From: a bacterium
GTDB lineage: Bacteria; Bacillota; Clostridia; Lachnospirales; Lachnospiraceae
Reading direction: 5' to 3'
Assembly: GCA_029012425.1 (NCBI GenBank)
Contig: JAQXMB010000042.1
Location: 26,908-90,907, forward strand
DNA: 64,000 nt
Shown: in pieces, positions 24,002 through 32,917 of the stretch
Position numbering within the stretch: the stretch's first letter is position 1
Layout: the number at the start of each line of letters is the position of its first letter
The notes under the pieces: generated by a model
Told to the model about the DNA's origin: nothing
Databases searched by the model: none
What the model saw: only the letters and a program-made list of their open reading frames with translations
Program-made: the position numbers and the translations under genes

Positions 24002-25201
24002 ATGAAATTTTATAAACCTGAACAGCTGCGTGAGGGGATGCGCCTGGCGAAACCGGTCTACAACCGACAGGGTGTTCTTCTTTATGAGCGTGGCGATATA
24101 CTGACATCAAACATGATCAGTAATATTCTGCACTTCGGGCTGCTTGGTGTTCTCATTCTTGACCCGGATGAGACCCTGACTCCTGTCAGTGCCACAGAGC
24201 AAAAAATTGAGATGCTTCAGACAAGCTGCATGTTCCGCCTGCGGGATTGCCTGATTGCAATCAGCAAAGGACATAAACCTCAGGATCTTCATCCTTTAGT
24301 TGAACACATCTGCAGTCAGATCTGTTCCATCCGCGGGCGTCTAAGCTTTTCACAAACGCTTCGAAGCAGCGAGGATTACAATTATAAGCATGCCGTATGC
24401 ACAGCCATGCTCTGTGCAATGATTGCAAGAAATCTGGATTACCCGACAGAATCCATGCATGATCTCGTGTCGGCAGCCCTTCTTTCCGATTTTGGATACC
24501 TGTATGTTCCTAAAAATATATTGGAGAAAAAGGAGTCCTCGTTTACCCGTATTGATCTTGTAACGATGGATCAGTACCGCGAAAAGGCGCTTCATCTGCT
24601 TCAGCAGCAAAGCAATCCGTATGCACTTGGGGAGGATACCTTTACGATATTAAATCAGTTCTTGGGAGTACAGCGAAAGGAGAATCCTCATCTGAACACT
24701 TCCATGTGGCTGCTCTCCACGAGAATTCTTATGGTGGCAGATAAATATGACCGCATGACCGCCATGAGCTTAAACCATAGTCCGAAATCATTGCTGGCTG
24801 CGCTCAGACATCTGCGAGCAATGGATGGAATTTATGATTCGATTGTTGTTGATGCGCTCTCTGACTCGCTTGTCATCTTAAGTGTCGGTCAAAGTGTTAC
24901 ACTGAGCAATCAGAGTCTTGCAACCGTCCTCTCCGTCAATGAAGAGGATCCGTTATATCCGCAGGTTCTCGATGCAGGCAACAATAAGGTATATGATCTT
25001 GGAAGCCCGAAGCTTCGCGATATCATAGAAATCACAGACATCGCAACAACCGTTGATCGGCGATATGTATGCGATGAGCAGACGCTCAGGCACTTTGTCC
25101 CGGATTCCAGACTTCAGGCAACCACCCGGCGTATCCGTATGCGCCTCGAAAAAGCAAAACAACGCGAGCGCGCAAGAAAACATAAACAAAGCCCACAGTA
25201 A
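24002..25201 (+). CDS. Degenerate HD-GYP-like protein
   Basis: 399 residues. The N-terminal about 60 residues (FYKPEQLREGMRLAKPVYNRQGVLLYERGDILT) are the domain that typically precedes HD-GYP c-di-GMP phosphodiesterases in clostridia. In the HD region the first histidine is kept (H130), but the HD pair reads S162-D163, the following IGK is FGY, and the GYP signature is missing. Metal-dependent phosphodiesterase activity is therefore unlikely; a sensory or scaffold role is possible. Basic Arg/Lys-rich C-terminal tail. GAGGGGG precedes the ATG. Confidence 0.75.
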   Translation: MKFYKPEQLREGMRLAKPVYNRQGVLLYERGDILTSNMISNILHFGLLGVLILDPDETLTPVSATEQKIEMLQTSCMFRLRDCLIAISKGHKPQDLHPLVEHICSQICSIRGRLSFSQTLRSSEDYNYKHAVCTAMLCAMIARNLDYPTESMHDLVSAALLSDFGYLYVPKNILEKKESSFTRIDLVTMDQYREKALHLLQQQSNPYALGEDTFTILNQFLGVQRKENPHLNTSMWLLSTRILMVADKYDRMTAMSLNHSPKSLLAALRHLRAMDGIYDSIVVDALSDSLVILSVGQSVTLSNQSLATVLSVNEEDPLYPQVLDAGNNKVYDLGSPKLRDIIEITDIATTVDRRYVCDEQTLRHFVPDSRLQATTRRIRMRLEKAKQRERARKHKQSPQ

Positions 25202-25218
25202 TAAATACCGTGGGCTTT
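25188..25218. terminator. Bidirectional terminator overlapping the stop codon at 25201
   Basis: AAAGCCCAC pairs with GTGGGCTTT, flanked by A- and T-rich DNA; it serves the two convergent genes. Confidence 0.85.
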
Positions 25219-25224
25219 ATTCAT

Positions 25225-25788
25225 TTACGATGATAACTTATTACTCATCTTTTCCGGTTGAACCAATTGTTCCCATTCATTTCTTGTGATTGCATACGCA
25301 TAGGAAATCGTATTCTTCGGGTCCGGATATTCCTTCACTTTCTTCATACCGTTGGCAATTGCTGTCGCATATGATCCGACATTTGTATATTTCATATAGG
25401 AAAAAATCATGTCGTAATCCGTGTTTTCAAACACCCAGTCGCGGCAGGCTCTTGCCGCTTCTTTTCCCAAGCCTCTTCTCCAGTATTTTTTATGGATATG
25501 GTATCCGATTTCCGGAAGCATCTCCCCGTCAATATTCTGAATGGAAATCCCACAGTCCCCGATAAACTCGCCGCTCTCCTTAAGCACGACCGCCCAGAGT
25601 CCGAAGCCGTATTTCTCGTAGTTGTCAAGATTCCAGATAATCCAATTTCGAGTTTTTTCTTCATCAAAAGGCGCCGGATAGTGCTGCATCGTCTCTTCGT
25701 CCGACATGATCTCATAAAGTGCATCAAAATCTTCCAATGAATAGTTTCTGAGCAGCAACCGCTCTGTTTCAATTATGTAGTCACTCAT
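25225..25788 (-). CDS. GNAT-family N-acetyltransferase (RimJ/RimL type)
   Basis: 187 residues covering one GNAT fold: ETERLLLRNYSLEDFDALYEIMSD at the start, EIGYHIHKKYWRRGLGKEAARACRDW holding the acetyl-CoA-binding R/Q-xx-G-x-G/A loop, and VGSYATAIANGMKKV near the end. Transfers an acetyl group to an amine; the substrate (protein N-terminus, drug or metabolite) is unknown. Flanked upstream by mosaic repeat A2. Confidence 0.88.
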   Translation of the reverse strand: MSDYIIETERLLLRNYSLEDFDALYEIMSDEETMQHYPAPFDEEKTRNWIIWNLDNYEKYGFGLWAVVLKESGEFIGDCGISIQNIDGEMLPEIGYHIHKKYWRRGLGKEAARACRDWVFENTDYDMIFSYMKYTNVGSYATAIANGMKKVKEYPDPKNTISYAYAITRNEWEQLVQPEKMSNKLSS

Positions 25789-25845
25789 TTCTATATTATT
25801 ATTCTCCTTCTTTCCTATCGTACCCCATCAACTTACTTTTTGGGG

Positions 25846-26280
25846 TCATGCGTACACATATAGCGCAGGCACGCTCGCGCTACTTGTCGCTGGCAGTGGT
25901 ACATAAGCGCCCAAAATACGGACGCAAAGTACCAGCCGCTCCAAAGTACCTGCTGGATATATGTGTATCGCATTCCCTGTCCACGCTACGAAAAGCTTGA
26001 CAAGGTCAGTGCCCGCGCTTCCATGAAGATTACTGCCAATGCCATTATTTACGCTGCCGGCAAGGTTTATGGCAGTTCCCATCAGCAGCGACATTTGTCT
26101 GGCGCAGCGCGAGCGTATCGTAAATGTTCCGCCTGGCATATCTGAAAGCCGAAGACTATTTGTGCGTAGGACAAATCGAGTCGAGGCTGAAGGAACAGTG
26201 AGACACCGACAGGCAACCGGAGCAGGTGATGGGATGCTGCCATGATATTGCCGGCAAGGTTTGTGGCAGTTCCCATCAGG
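25846..26280. repeat. Mosaic repeat family A, copy 2
   Basis: Same orientation and module order as 5581-6080. Long-hairpin arms TACACATATA (25853-25862) and TATATGTGTA (25958-25967); ACATTT (26091-26096) pairs exactly with AAATGT (26122-26127); hairpin 26147-26188 keeps AGCC, GACT and AGTC, GGCT but swaps ATGTGT/ACACAT for ATTTGT/ACAAAT. A 97-codon minus frame (25846-26139) is open here but broken in copy 1. Confidence 0.8.
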
Positions 26281-26284
26281 TACT

Positions 26285-27226
26285 CTATGAAAAGCTCATC
26301 GGCGTAAAGCGAAGTCCGCACACCGTCTGTTCCCCATCCGTTGCCTGAAATCCAAGATGCTCATATACTTTGACTGCATACGGAGAAGAATTAACCGTAA
26401 ACTCCTGCTTATCATATTCTTTTCGCATCGTCTCAAACAGTGCACGACCAATTCCCCGTTTGTGATAAGTAGCCTTCACAAAAAATCCTGCAACATGCTG
26501 TGGCGCTCTTATGCTGATTGTTCCGACAAGTGCATCACCATCGAATGCACCGTAAAAGATAATCTTCTTGTTTCTCTCCTCATCATCTAAGCTCTTTCGA
26601 AATTCTGCAATGCCTTCCTGCGAGTACTCCGGTGCCTCAAACTCCAGAAATACTTCCCATGACAGCTCTAATGCAGCAGGGATTTCCTCCGGATAAAGAC
26701 GGCGAACAGTAATGCCGGCTTCCTGTCGGGTCTTTGCATACAATGCCATATCAAGCACCTGTCCGTTCTTGTATACATTGTTTTTCATAATTCCTTCAAA
26801 CGCAAATCCCGCTTTTTCAAGCACACGCCTGGACGGTGCATTATACGCGTACGGTTCTGCATAAATGCGAAGAATGTCGCTCTCGGCAAACACTTTTTCG
26901 CACAGTAATTCGACTGCCTGTGTCATCAGTCCCCTGCCCCAATATTCCTCTGCAATATAGTATCCCAGCTCCGCTGTGCGGGCATGGACATTGGACTGTC
27001 GAAACGCAGCGATACTTCCGATTGCGGTTCCGTCAAGATCAATCGCATATGCAAAGGTTTCCTTCGGGTCAGCCGCAAGCATTTGATTGATAAAAGCAAG
27101 CGCATCCTCCTCGGTAAACGGATACGGCAAACCATCACGCAGATTATTTTGTATTTTTCGATTTGATAATGCAGCTGTCATTGCTTTTGCATCTGACGCC
27201 TCCCATTTTCGGATTGAAAGCTTCAT
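26285..27226 (-). CDS. Tandem GNAT-family acetyltransferase (two domains)
   Basis: 313 residues holding two GNAT folds. Residues about 1-168 are RimJ/RimL-like (ELGYYIAEEYWGRGLMTQAVELL, then GFAFEGIMKNNVYKNGQVLDMALYAK). Residues about 172-313 form a second, smaller GNAT (AGFFVKATYHKRGIGRALFETMRKEY, then YEHLGFQATDGEQTVCGLRFTPM). Fusions of this kind are known among clostridia. Both acetyl-CoA loops look intact. Substrates unknown. The stop codon lies immediately next to repeat A2. Confidence 0.85.
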   Translation of the reverse strand: MKLSIRKWEASDAKAMTAALSNRKIQNNLRDGLPYPFTEEDALAFINQMLAADPKETFAYAIDLDGTAIGSIAAFRQSNVHARTAELGYYIAEEYWGRGLMTQAVELLCEKVFAESDILRIYAEPYAYNAPSRRVLEKAGFAFEGIMKNNVYKNGQVLDMALYAKTRQEAGITVRRLYPEEIPAALELSWEVFLEFEAPEYSQEGIAEFRKSLDDEERNKKIIFYGAFDGDALVGTISIRAPQHVAGFFVKATYHKRGIGRALFETMRKEYDKQEFTVNSSPYAVKVYEHLGFQATDGEQTVCGLRFTPMSFS

Positions 27227-27440
27227 CCTCTCTACCTCCTGTCAATGAATCACCAGTCTTCAAGGCTCCATTTCTCACTTTTCCTGCACCGAAATAATAT
27301 CTATCAGATGATCGGTTCTTATCCCCACTCCCTGAAAAGTAATAGACCCATTATAGTCATCACCGAATATTGTGTCAATATAAAGTTAATATTTTTTCAC
27401 CCTTCGATTATGTCCACAGGAAACCTAACAACTGTCACAC

Positions 27441-27501
27441 GATTCCTTTTCATCTGTATTGATTTACAAATGAAACTACGCTACAGATGAAAAAAGGAAT
27501 C
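27441..27501. repeat. Long imperfect inverted repeat in a 300-bp gap
   Basis: GATTCC-TTTT-CATCTGTA (27441-27458) pairs with TACAGATG-AAAAAA-GGAATC (27482-27501), with two extra A residues in one arm and a 23-bp loop. The surrounding gap 27227-27529 shows no gene. It lies downstream of the kinase gene on the minus strand and lacks a T-run there. Confidence 0.65.
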
Positions 27502-27529
27502 TGTGATCAAAAATATGAATCGAATGAAA

Positions 27530-28897
27530 TCAGGGAATTGGAATTGAAAAAGAAACGGTCGTTCCGGCTCCGACAACGCTGTCGCACTCAATGCGACCAT
27601 CGTGCTGCTCTACGATATACCTGGAAATATTAAGTCCAAGCCCGGAGCCCGGAATATTCTGGGTTCTCGCCTTATTTCCACGGTAAAACAAATCAAACAC
27701 AAACGGCAGATCCGTCGCCTCAATTCCCTTTCCGTTGTCACGGATGCTCACAATCAGGATTTTATCCTCATATCCCGGATTCAATATTTCAAACGAGACA
27801 TGAATTGAAAGCTTCTCCCCGCCATACTTTACCGCATTGCTCACAATGTTTTGCACCACCTGCGCAATCCGGTCTGTGTCAATATCGATGAGCACCTTGG
27901 GCGGCGTATCGTAAGTAAACTGATAGTGTTGCTGCATTGCCTCCTGCTTATACTCGTTCATCAGGTTGCCAAAAAAGCTGTCTGCAAAAACCTCCTGCTT
28001 ATGAATGGACAGTTGATTCATCTGTGCCTTGGAATGCTCAAGTATATCCTCTGTCAGCTTGTTCAAAAGCTTCGCCTTATTCAGCGCATGCTCTGCTGTT
28101 TCATGAATCTTCTCCGGCGTTGTGACCACATCGTAGAGGATTTGCTCCAGATATCCGGTAATAATCGCAATCGGAGTCTTCAAATCATGCGAAATACTTG
28201 CATACAGTGCGCGCTCCTTTTCACTGGTTCGCTGCTGGCACATCTCACGGTCTCTGATGTCATCACGCATCTTCTCAAAATCATGACAGAGTGTTCCGAT
28301 TTCTCCGCTGTAGTCATAGCTGACACCTGCATCCAGATCGCCGCTTAATATATGCCTCGTAGATTGATGCAGCTCGCCAATCGGCTCCCAGATATCCTTT
28401 TTCATCATCCTTCCGATGCGAAGTCGCATGACAAAAATAAGAAGCAGCCAGACAAATGCCGGGGCAGCTTCCATGCCAAAAACAGTTAACAGTTTTTTCT
28501 GACGCTCCTTTGACGGATCCACAAGCAGCATACCTTTGACCTGATCTTCGTTTACAACCGGAGTGCTATAATATCTGCTGCTTCCAATCGTGCTCAAATC
28601 GGCTATCTCAGCTTGTGAATAATCATCCATCGTTGTGTACAACACTCTGCCGTCAATGTCAAAAATACAGTAGGGAAAATCTGCCATGGGCAGACTTTCA
28701 ACATCTACTGTATCTTCCTTCCATTCCTGTCGCAACGCGACCAAAAAACGGTTCATCTGTACTCGTACATCCCGCTCGTCTGCGGTATAGCTGATGTGAT
28801 AGTACGCCACAAAAAGTAGGTGCCCCATCAAAAATACGGTAAAGATCATGCTGATTGCTTCATTGATAAAGAGTTTTTTTCGAATTACATCTCCCAT
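27530..28897 (-). CDS. Sensor histidine kinase
   Basis: 455 residues. First helix about 11-33, an extracytoplasmic region of about 110 residues, second helix about 143-159, a HAMP-like linker (EPIGELHQSTRHILSGDLDAGV), HisKA with phospho-acceptor H237 in SISHDLKTP, then HATPase boxes NIVSNAVKYGG, DNGKGIE and GSGLGLNISRYIVEQH. It overlaps the response regulator by 13 bases and is last in an operon with an ABC permease and ATPase. Substrate sensed unknown; the sizeable outside domain differs from short-loop BceS kinases. Confidence 0.93.
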   Translation of the reverse strand: MGDVIRKKLFINEAISMIFTVFLMGHLLFVAYYHISYTADERDVRVQMNRFLVALRQEWKEDTVDVESLPMADFPYCIFDIDGRVLYTTMDDYSQAEIADLSTIGSSRYYSTPVVNEDQVKGMLLVDPSKERQKKLLTVFGMEAAPAFVWLLLIFVMRLRIGRMMKKDIWEPIGELHQSTRHILSGDLDAGVSYDYSGEIGTLCHDFEKMRDDIRDREMCQQRTSEKERALYASISHDLKTPIAIITGYLEQILYDVVTTPEKIHETAEHALNKAKLLNKLTEDILEHSKAQMNQLSIHKQEVFADSFFGNLMNEYKQEAMQQHYQFTYDTPPKVLIDIDTDRIAQVVQNIVSNAVKYGGEKLSIHVSFEILNPGYEDKILIVSIRDNGKGIEATDLPFVFDLFYRGNKARTQNIPGSGLGLNISRYIVEQHDGRIECDSVVGAGTTVSFSIPIP

Positions 28898-29571
28898 TTA
28901 TATCCTGCTCCCCAGACCGTTTTTATGTAGCAGGCACCGGCGCCTACCATCTTCTCACGGATTCTTCCGATGTATACGGTAATCGTATTCTCATCAATAT
29001 ACTCTGCACATCCCCACACCGCATCGAGCAGCTGGCCTTTCGAAAACACGCGCGAAGGATGAGATGCCAGATAATCCAACAGTTGAAATTCGCGCGTTGT
29101 AAGTTCGATTTCCTTTCCGCACACCCAGACTCTGTAAGAGAGTCTGTCAATCTCCACCTCACCGACAACAATCCGTTTGTCCTCATCCTTGGGCTTTGAA
29201 AAAGAAGTATAACGGCGGATATGAGATTTGATTCTTGCAAGAAGCTCCGGCATCGAAAATGGCTTCTCGATATAATCGTCCGCACCGATTCCCAGTGACA
29301 GCATCTTGTCCATCTCGCTGTTTTTCGCTGAGACAATCATAATCGGCGCCACCGATTTGGTGCGCACCACGCGACATACCTCAAAACCGTCTGCCTTCGG
29401 CAGCATGAGGTCTAACAGTATCAATGTCGGGTTCGTCTCCTCGGCAAGACGAATTCCCTCCTCACCGTCAGATGCGACGATTACCTCATAGCCTTCCTTC
29501 CGCAGAAAACCGACCGTGATTTCCTGTAGCTCGGTATCATCTTCAATTAACAGAATTCTCTCACCCGCCAT
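28885..29571 (-). CDS. OmpR/PhoB-family response regulator
   Basis: 228 residues. Receiver domain with acidic pocket D11/D12, phospho-acceptor D54 (LILLDLMLP) and lysine in SAKNSE, then a winged-helix DNA-binding domain (TTREFQLLDYLASHPSRVFSKGQLLDAVWG). Partner of the overlapping kinase; probably controls the permease operon it belongs to. It starts 11 bp after the ATPase gene. Confidence 0.95.
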   Translation of the reverse strand: MAGERILLIEDDTELQEITVGFLRKEGYEVIVASDGEEGIRLAEETNPTLILLDLMLPKADGFEVCRVVRTKSVAPIMIVSAKNSEMDKMLSLGIGADDYIEKPFSMPELLARIKSHIRRYTSFSKPKDEDKRIVVGEVEIDRLSYRVWVCGKEIELTTREFQLLDYLASHPSRVFSKGQLLDAVWGCAEYIDENTITVYIGRIREKMVGAGACYIKTVWGAGYKWEM

Positions 29572-29582
29572 GCTGCTCCTCC

Positions 29583-30338
29583 TTACCAGTTATGCTCCTT
29601 TAAGAAGGTATAAACTGTATTTTCTCTCTCCTTCTTTGCCTCTTCTGTATAACGGCCAAGGTTCAAATCTCCGACAATTCTTCCATCCTCTAAGTACAAA
29701 AGTCTAGTTGCTCTGGCTGCTGCCTTAAGGTCATGCGTTACCATGACAATTGACTGCCCCTTGGCATTCAGTTCTGTGAGCACATCCAGCACCTGTTTTC
29801 CCATCGAAGAATTCAATGCTCCGGTCGGCTCATCTCCGAAAATCACACCGGCTCCGGTAATCAGTGCTCTTGCGATTGCAACGCGCTGCTTCATTCCACC
29901 GGAAATTTCTGCCGGATACTTCTGCGCAACATCGCTAAGACCCATCTGTTCTAAGAGCTCTCTCGTCTTTTGATTTACCTCTTCCTTAGGTGCCGTACCG
30001 TAACCACAGTAAGCGATATTCTCAAACACATTCAAATCCGAGAGCAGATTCATGCTCTGGAAAATGAACGAAATCTTGTTTTTTCTGATTTGTGCCGCTC
30101 TCTTCTCGCTGATTCCGGCAATGTTTTCACCGTATAACAGCACTTCTCCGGAGGTCGGCGCATCCATCGTTGAAAGCGAATACAACAGTGTTGATTTACC
30201 GCTTCCGCTACTTCCCATTATAATCGTAAAATCCCCCTCGTAAATAGATATATTGATATTTTTCAACACATTGTTCGCATTTTTTCCTACGACAAAGCTC
30301 TTGCACAAATCCTTGGTTTCAATAATTGTTTTTTTCAT
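29583..30338 (-). CDS. ABC transporter ATP-binding protein (MacB/BceA/LolD type)
   Basis: 251 residues from ATG 30338 (GGAGC upstream; the frame from 30377 lacks a ribosome site). Walker A GSSGSGKST, Q-loop FIFQSMNLLSDLNVFEN, signature SGGMKQRVAIARAL, Walker B VIFGDEPTGAL and H-loop VTHDLK are all present. With the FtsX-type permease it forms a mechanotransmission-type ABC system, often linked to peptide antibiotic resistance or cell-envelope stress. Confidence 0.94.
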   Translation of the reverse strand: MKKTIIETKDLCKSFVVGKNANNVLKNINISIYEGDFTIIMGSSGSGKSTLLYSLSTMDAPTSGEVLLYGENIAGISEKRAAQIRKNKISFIFQSMNLLSDLNVFENIAYCGYGTAPKEEVNQKTRELLEQMGLSDVAQKYPAEISGGMKQRVAIARALITGAGVIFGDEPTGALNSSMGKQVLDVLTELNAKGQSIVMVTHDLKAAARATRLLYLEDGRIVGDLNLGRYTEEAKKERENTVYTFLKEHNW

Positions 30339-30430
30339 TTTTCTGCTCCAATCTGCCCATATCTGTGGGCAATCCATTTCTTATCCGTATCAATTCAGGT
30401 CTCCGTCCCGATTCCGTTCATTTGATACGA

Positions 30431-32728
30431 TTATTCTTCCATCAGTTCCACAGGTTTAATTTTTCTAATCGACTGTAGCATCACAAGCGCGATCAGCATC
30501 AGTACCACATAGGTTACACCGCCAACGGTTGCCGGCAGCCAGAATGGCTTTCGAATATAAAACACGCCGCACGCCAATGAGAATAGAATCGGTGAGAGTA
30601 TTTCATTTAATATCACCGTAATGATCATTGCAATCGCATACTGAATGGTAAGGCTTACAAGACTTTCCCGAATGATATAGCCGGTCGTAAATCCCATTGC
30701 TTTCTGGATACCGTATTTTCTTCTGTTTTCCTTTATCTGTGTGTGAATCAGGTTCACAATATTTAAGATACTAAACGCTGCAAATGCCGCAAACAGTACG
30801 ACGCAGATTGGATTGGCAATCTCTCCTACCGTATCGCCCTCCCGCTCCACGAAATTGAAGTCCGTAAACATCAGACTTCCGGGAACTGCTTTTTCAAACT
30901 CTGCAGCGAAGGTATCATAGTCAATGCCATCCTTCAAAAATACGAGTATTGTCTGGTAATCCACATGATATCCAAGCTCCTCGAAATCTTCATCCAAAAG
31001 ATAGAAGCTTGCGCCACCTTTCATCATTGCGCTGTAGCTTCCGACGATCAGACACCTGATTTGTTTGTCACCGTTGCTGACTTTGATATAATCCCCAACC
31101 TTTTTATCGACCTCCGATAAAAACTGCTCGGATGCTGCTATCTCATGTCGTTCTAAACAGATGCGCCCCTTGGTAAACGGAACCGTCTCATAGCGCTCCT
31201 CTGTAAAATTATCATAGATCATCGGATGCGCTTCCTCACTACTCCACTCGGTTCCTTCAATTTCCATTCCGCTACACTCAGGATCTAACTCAAGCTGCAC
31301 ATAATCAACTACATCGTCAGAATTCTGAATATAGGAAAGTGCATCCTCGTTACCCATTGTCTTAATCATACAATCATATTCGGGAAGATTCTCCCAGATG
31401 GTGCGATCCTCGGCGTAATTCGCCAACGTCAGCGCCACCTCCCCGGCCATCACATCAATGTAGACAGAGACGGTAAGAATCATAATAATGAGTAAGCTCA
31501 TTCCTTTGCGCTTCCACATACCGTTGATTGCCATCGATACGCTTGAAGCTGCACTCGGAATCAAAGACTTGCTAAGCTTCTCCTCAGAAGATAACATCTG
31601 CAGATTCATTGCCTGAATCGGGGAGATTGTACGAATCTTTTTTAATTCTCCGGAAACATTCAACCAAAGCACAACACATATAAACACAACAGCCGCCATA
31701 CCGATGAAAGTTGTGTATTCGGTCAGCACAAATGCTTTGTTTCCGCCCAATACGACTTTTCCAAGATAATCTGCCAGCGGTCTTGCCAAAAACATTCCCG
31801 GAATCATGCCAATCACGCCTGATACCATATATGCTGATAAATAAATCTTCTTAATCTCATCGTTGTCTCTTCCAAGCGCCTTGTAAATTCCAATCATCTG
31901 ATATTCTTTTGCAATCGTTGCCCGAACCAGATAACGGAATACGATAACAGAAACCGCAAGTATGATTAGAGCTGCAACCACTCCGACTCCGCCAAAGATT
32001 CCGGTAAGAATCGATAAGCACATCTTTAAGGTTGCGCGGTCAATCATAAACATCTTGGCTGCAGTAAATTCATCCGGCAAAATCTCCTGAAACTCCTTTA
32101 AGGAAATATCGGTATCATCCACATAGAGATCTAATGCGTATCCGTCTGTTCCATCGATTTCCTCTAAGGTCCTGTCGTTGAAATAATACGGATAGTTGTC
32201 AATAAATCCGGAACTGCAAATTGCCGAGTTTACAATTGCACTGATTTTATAGGTTTTTCCGGTTCCAATCTTGAATGAATCGCCAACCTTCATATCATAG
32301 GCCTTTGCACAAATATTGGTGATCCATACCTCACCGTCTTCCGGTGCCTTCTTCTCTTCTCCATCCATCACAGAGATGGCATAATCAACCTTGTCGATAT
32401 CCTCTATTGCATATGCAAAGGAACCTTCATTCGGTATCTTTTCGCCTTCACAATAAAAGGCATCCGTTAAGTACTTGGCATTTCGCTTCTGCATTTTGGT
32501 AATAACCGAAGATGCCACCTCATCATTTTCGATGAGCTCCTCACAATCCTCGCGCGCCGATACGGTAAAAGCCATCGGACAATTGTCCGCACTGTAATAG
32601 CTTTCTACAAACCGCTGCGTCTCAAGTGTGAACGATACACACGCTGTCAAAATCATTGCCGCCATCATTGTAAGCAGCATGATAATGAAAAACTGGGTTT
32701 TTCTCATTACAATCTTTCTAAACCACAT
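30431..32728 (-). CDS. FtsX-like ABC transporter permease, duplicated form
   Basis: 765 residues. N-terminal helix (FFIIMLLTMMAAMILTACVSF), an outside domain of about 200 residues, three FtsX helices around 245-355, another helix near 415, a second outside domain of about 220 residues, and a second FtsX set near the C-terminus (VVLFAAFAAFSILNIVNLIHTQIKENRRKYGIQKAMGF). Eight helices with two MacB-like outside domains. First gene of the permease-ATPase-regulator-kinase operon. Transported or sensed molecule unknown. Confidence 0.92.
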   Translation of the reverse strand: MWFRKIVMRKTQFFIIMLLTMMAAMILTACVSFTLETQRFVESYYSADNCPMAFTVSAREDCEELIENDEVASSVITKMQKRNAKYLTDAFYCEGEKIPNEGSFAYAIEDIDKVDYAISVMDGEEKKAPEDGEVWITNICAKAYDMKVGDSFKIGTGKTYKISAIVNSAICSSGFIDNYPYYFNDRTLEEIDGTDGYALDLYVDDTDISLKEFQEILPDEFTAAKMFMIDRATLKMCLSILTGIFGGVGVVAALIILAVSVIVFRYLVRATIAKEYQMIGIYKALGRDNDEIKKIYLSAYMVSGVIGMIPGMFLARPLADYLGKVVLGGNKAFVLTEYTTFIGMAAVVFICVVLWLNVSGELKKIRTISPIQAMNLQMLSSEEKLSKSLIPSAASSVSMAINGMWKRKGMSLLIIMILTVSVYIDVMAGEVALTLANYAEDRTIWENLPEYDCMIKTMGNEDALSYIQNSDDVVDYVQLELDPECSGMEIEGTEWSSEEAHPMIYDNFTEERYETVPFTKGRICLERHEIAASEQFLSEVDKKVGDYIKVSNGDKQIRCLIVGSYSAMMKGGASFYLLDEDFEELGYHVDYQTILVFLKDGIDYDTFAAEFEKAVPGSLMFTDFNFVEREGDTVGEIANPICVVLFAAFAAFSILNIVNLIHTQIKENRRKYGIQKAMGFTTGYIIRESLVSLTIQYAIAMIITVILNEILSPILFSLACGVFYIRKPFWLPATVGGVTYVVLMLIALVMLQSIRKIKPVELMEE

Positions 32729-32751
32729 TTCTGTTCTCCTCCTTTATTATT

Positions 32752-32773
32752 CAAGAACGCCTATGCGTTCTTG
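32752..32773 (-). promoter_or_regulatory. Perfect hairpin just upstream of the permease ribosome site
   Basis: CAAGAACGC-CTAT-GCGTTCTTG, 9-bp arms. It lies about 25 bp before the start codon on the minus strand with no T-run, so it is more likely a leader structure or operator than a terminator. Confidence 0.5.
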
Positions 32774-32882
32774 CTGCGGAATGCGCGTCAGCTTGTCTGA
32801 CATCTTCGCTTCCCATTCCTGTAATCCTAGGATAACAGACCCATCTAACACAAAAATATCACAAATATAAACAAATAATAAC

Positions 32883-32909
32883 AAAAAAGGAAGCAAATCA
32901 TCTGCTTCC
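32883..32909 (-). terminator. mnmA terminator
   Basis: GGAAGCA/TGCTTCC stem followed by TTTTTTGTTATT on the minus strand. Confidence 0.85.
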
Positions 32910-32917
32910 CTTTCTAA

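Noticed and set aside
25846-26139. 97-codon minus-strand ORF inside repeat A2
   Set aside because: The matching frame is broken by stops in copy 1 and rearranged in copy 3, and base changes follow hairpin pairing, not codons.
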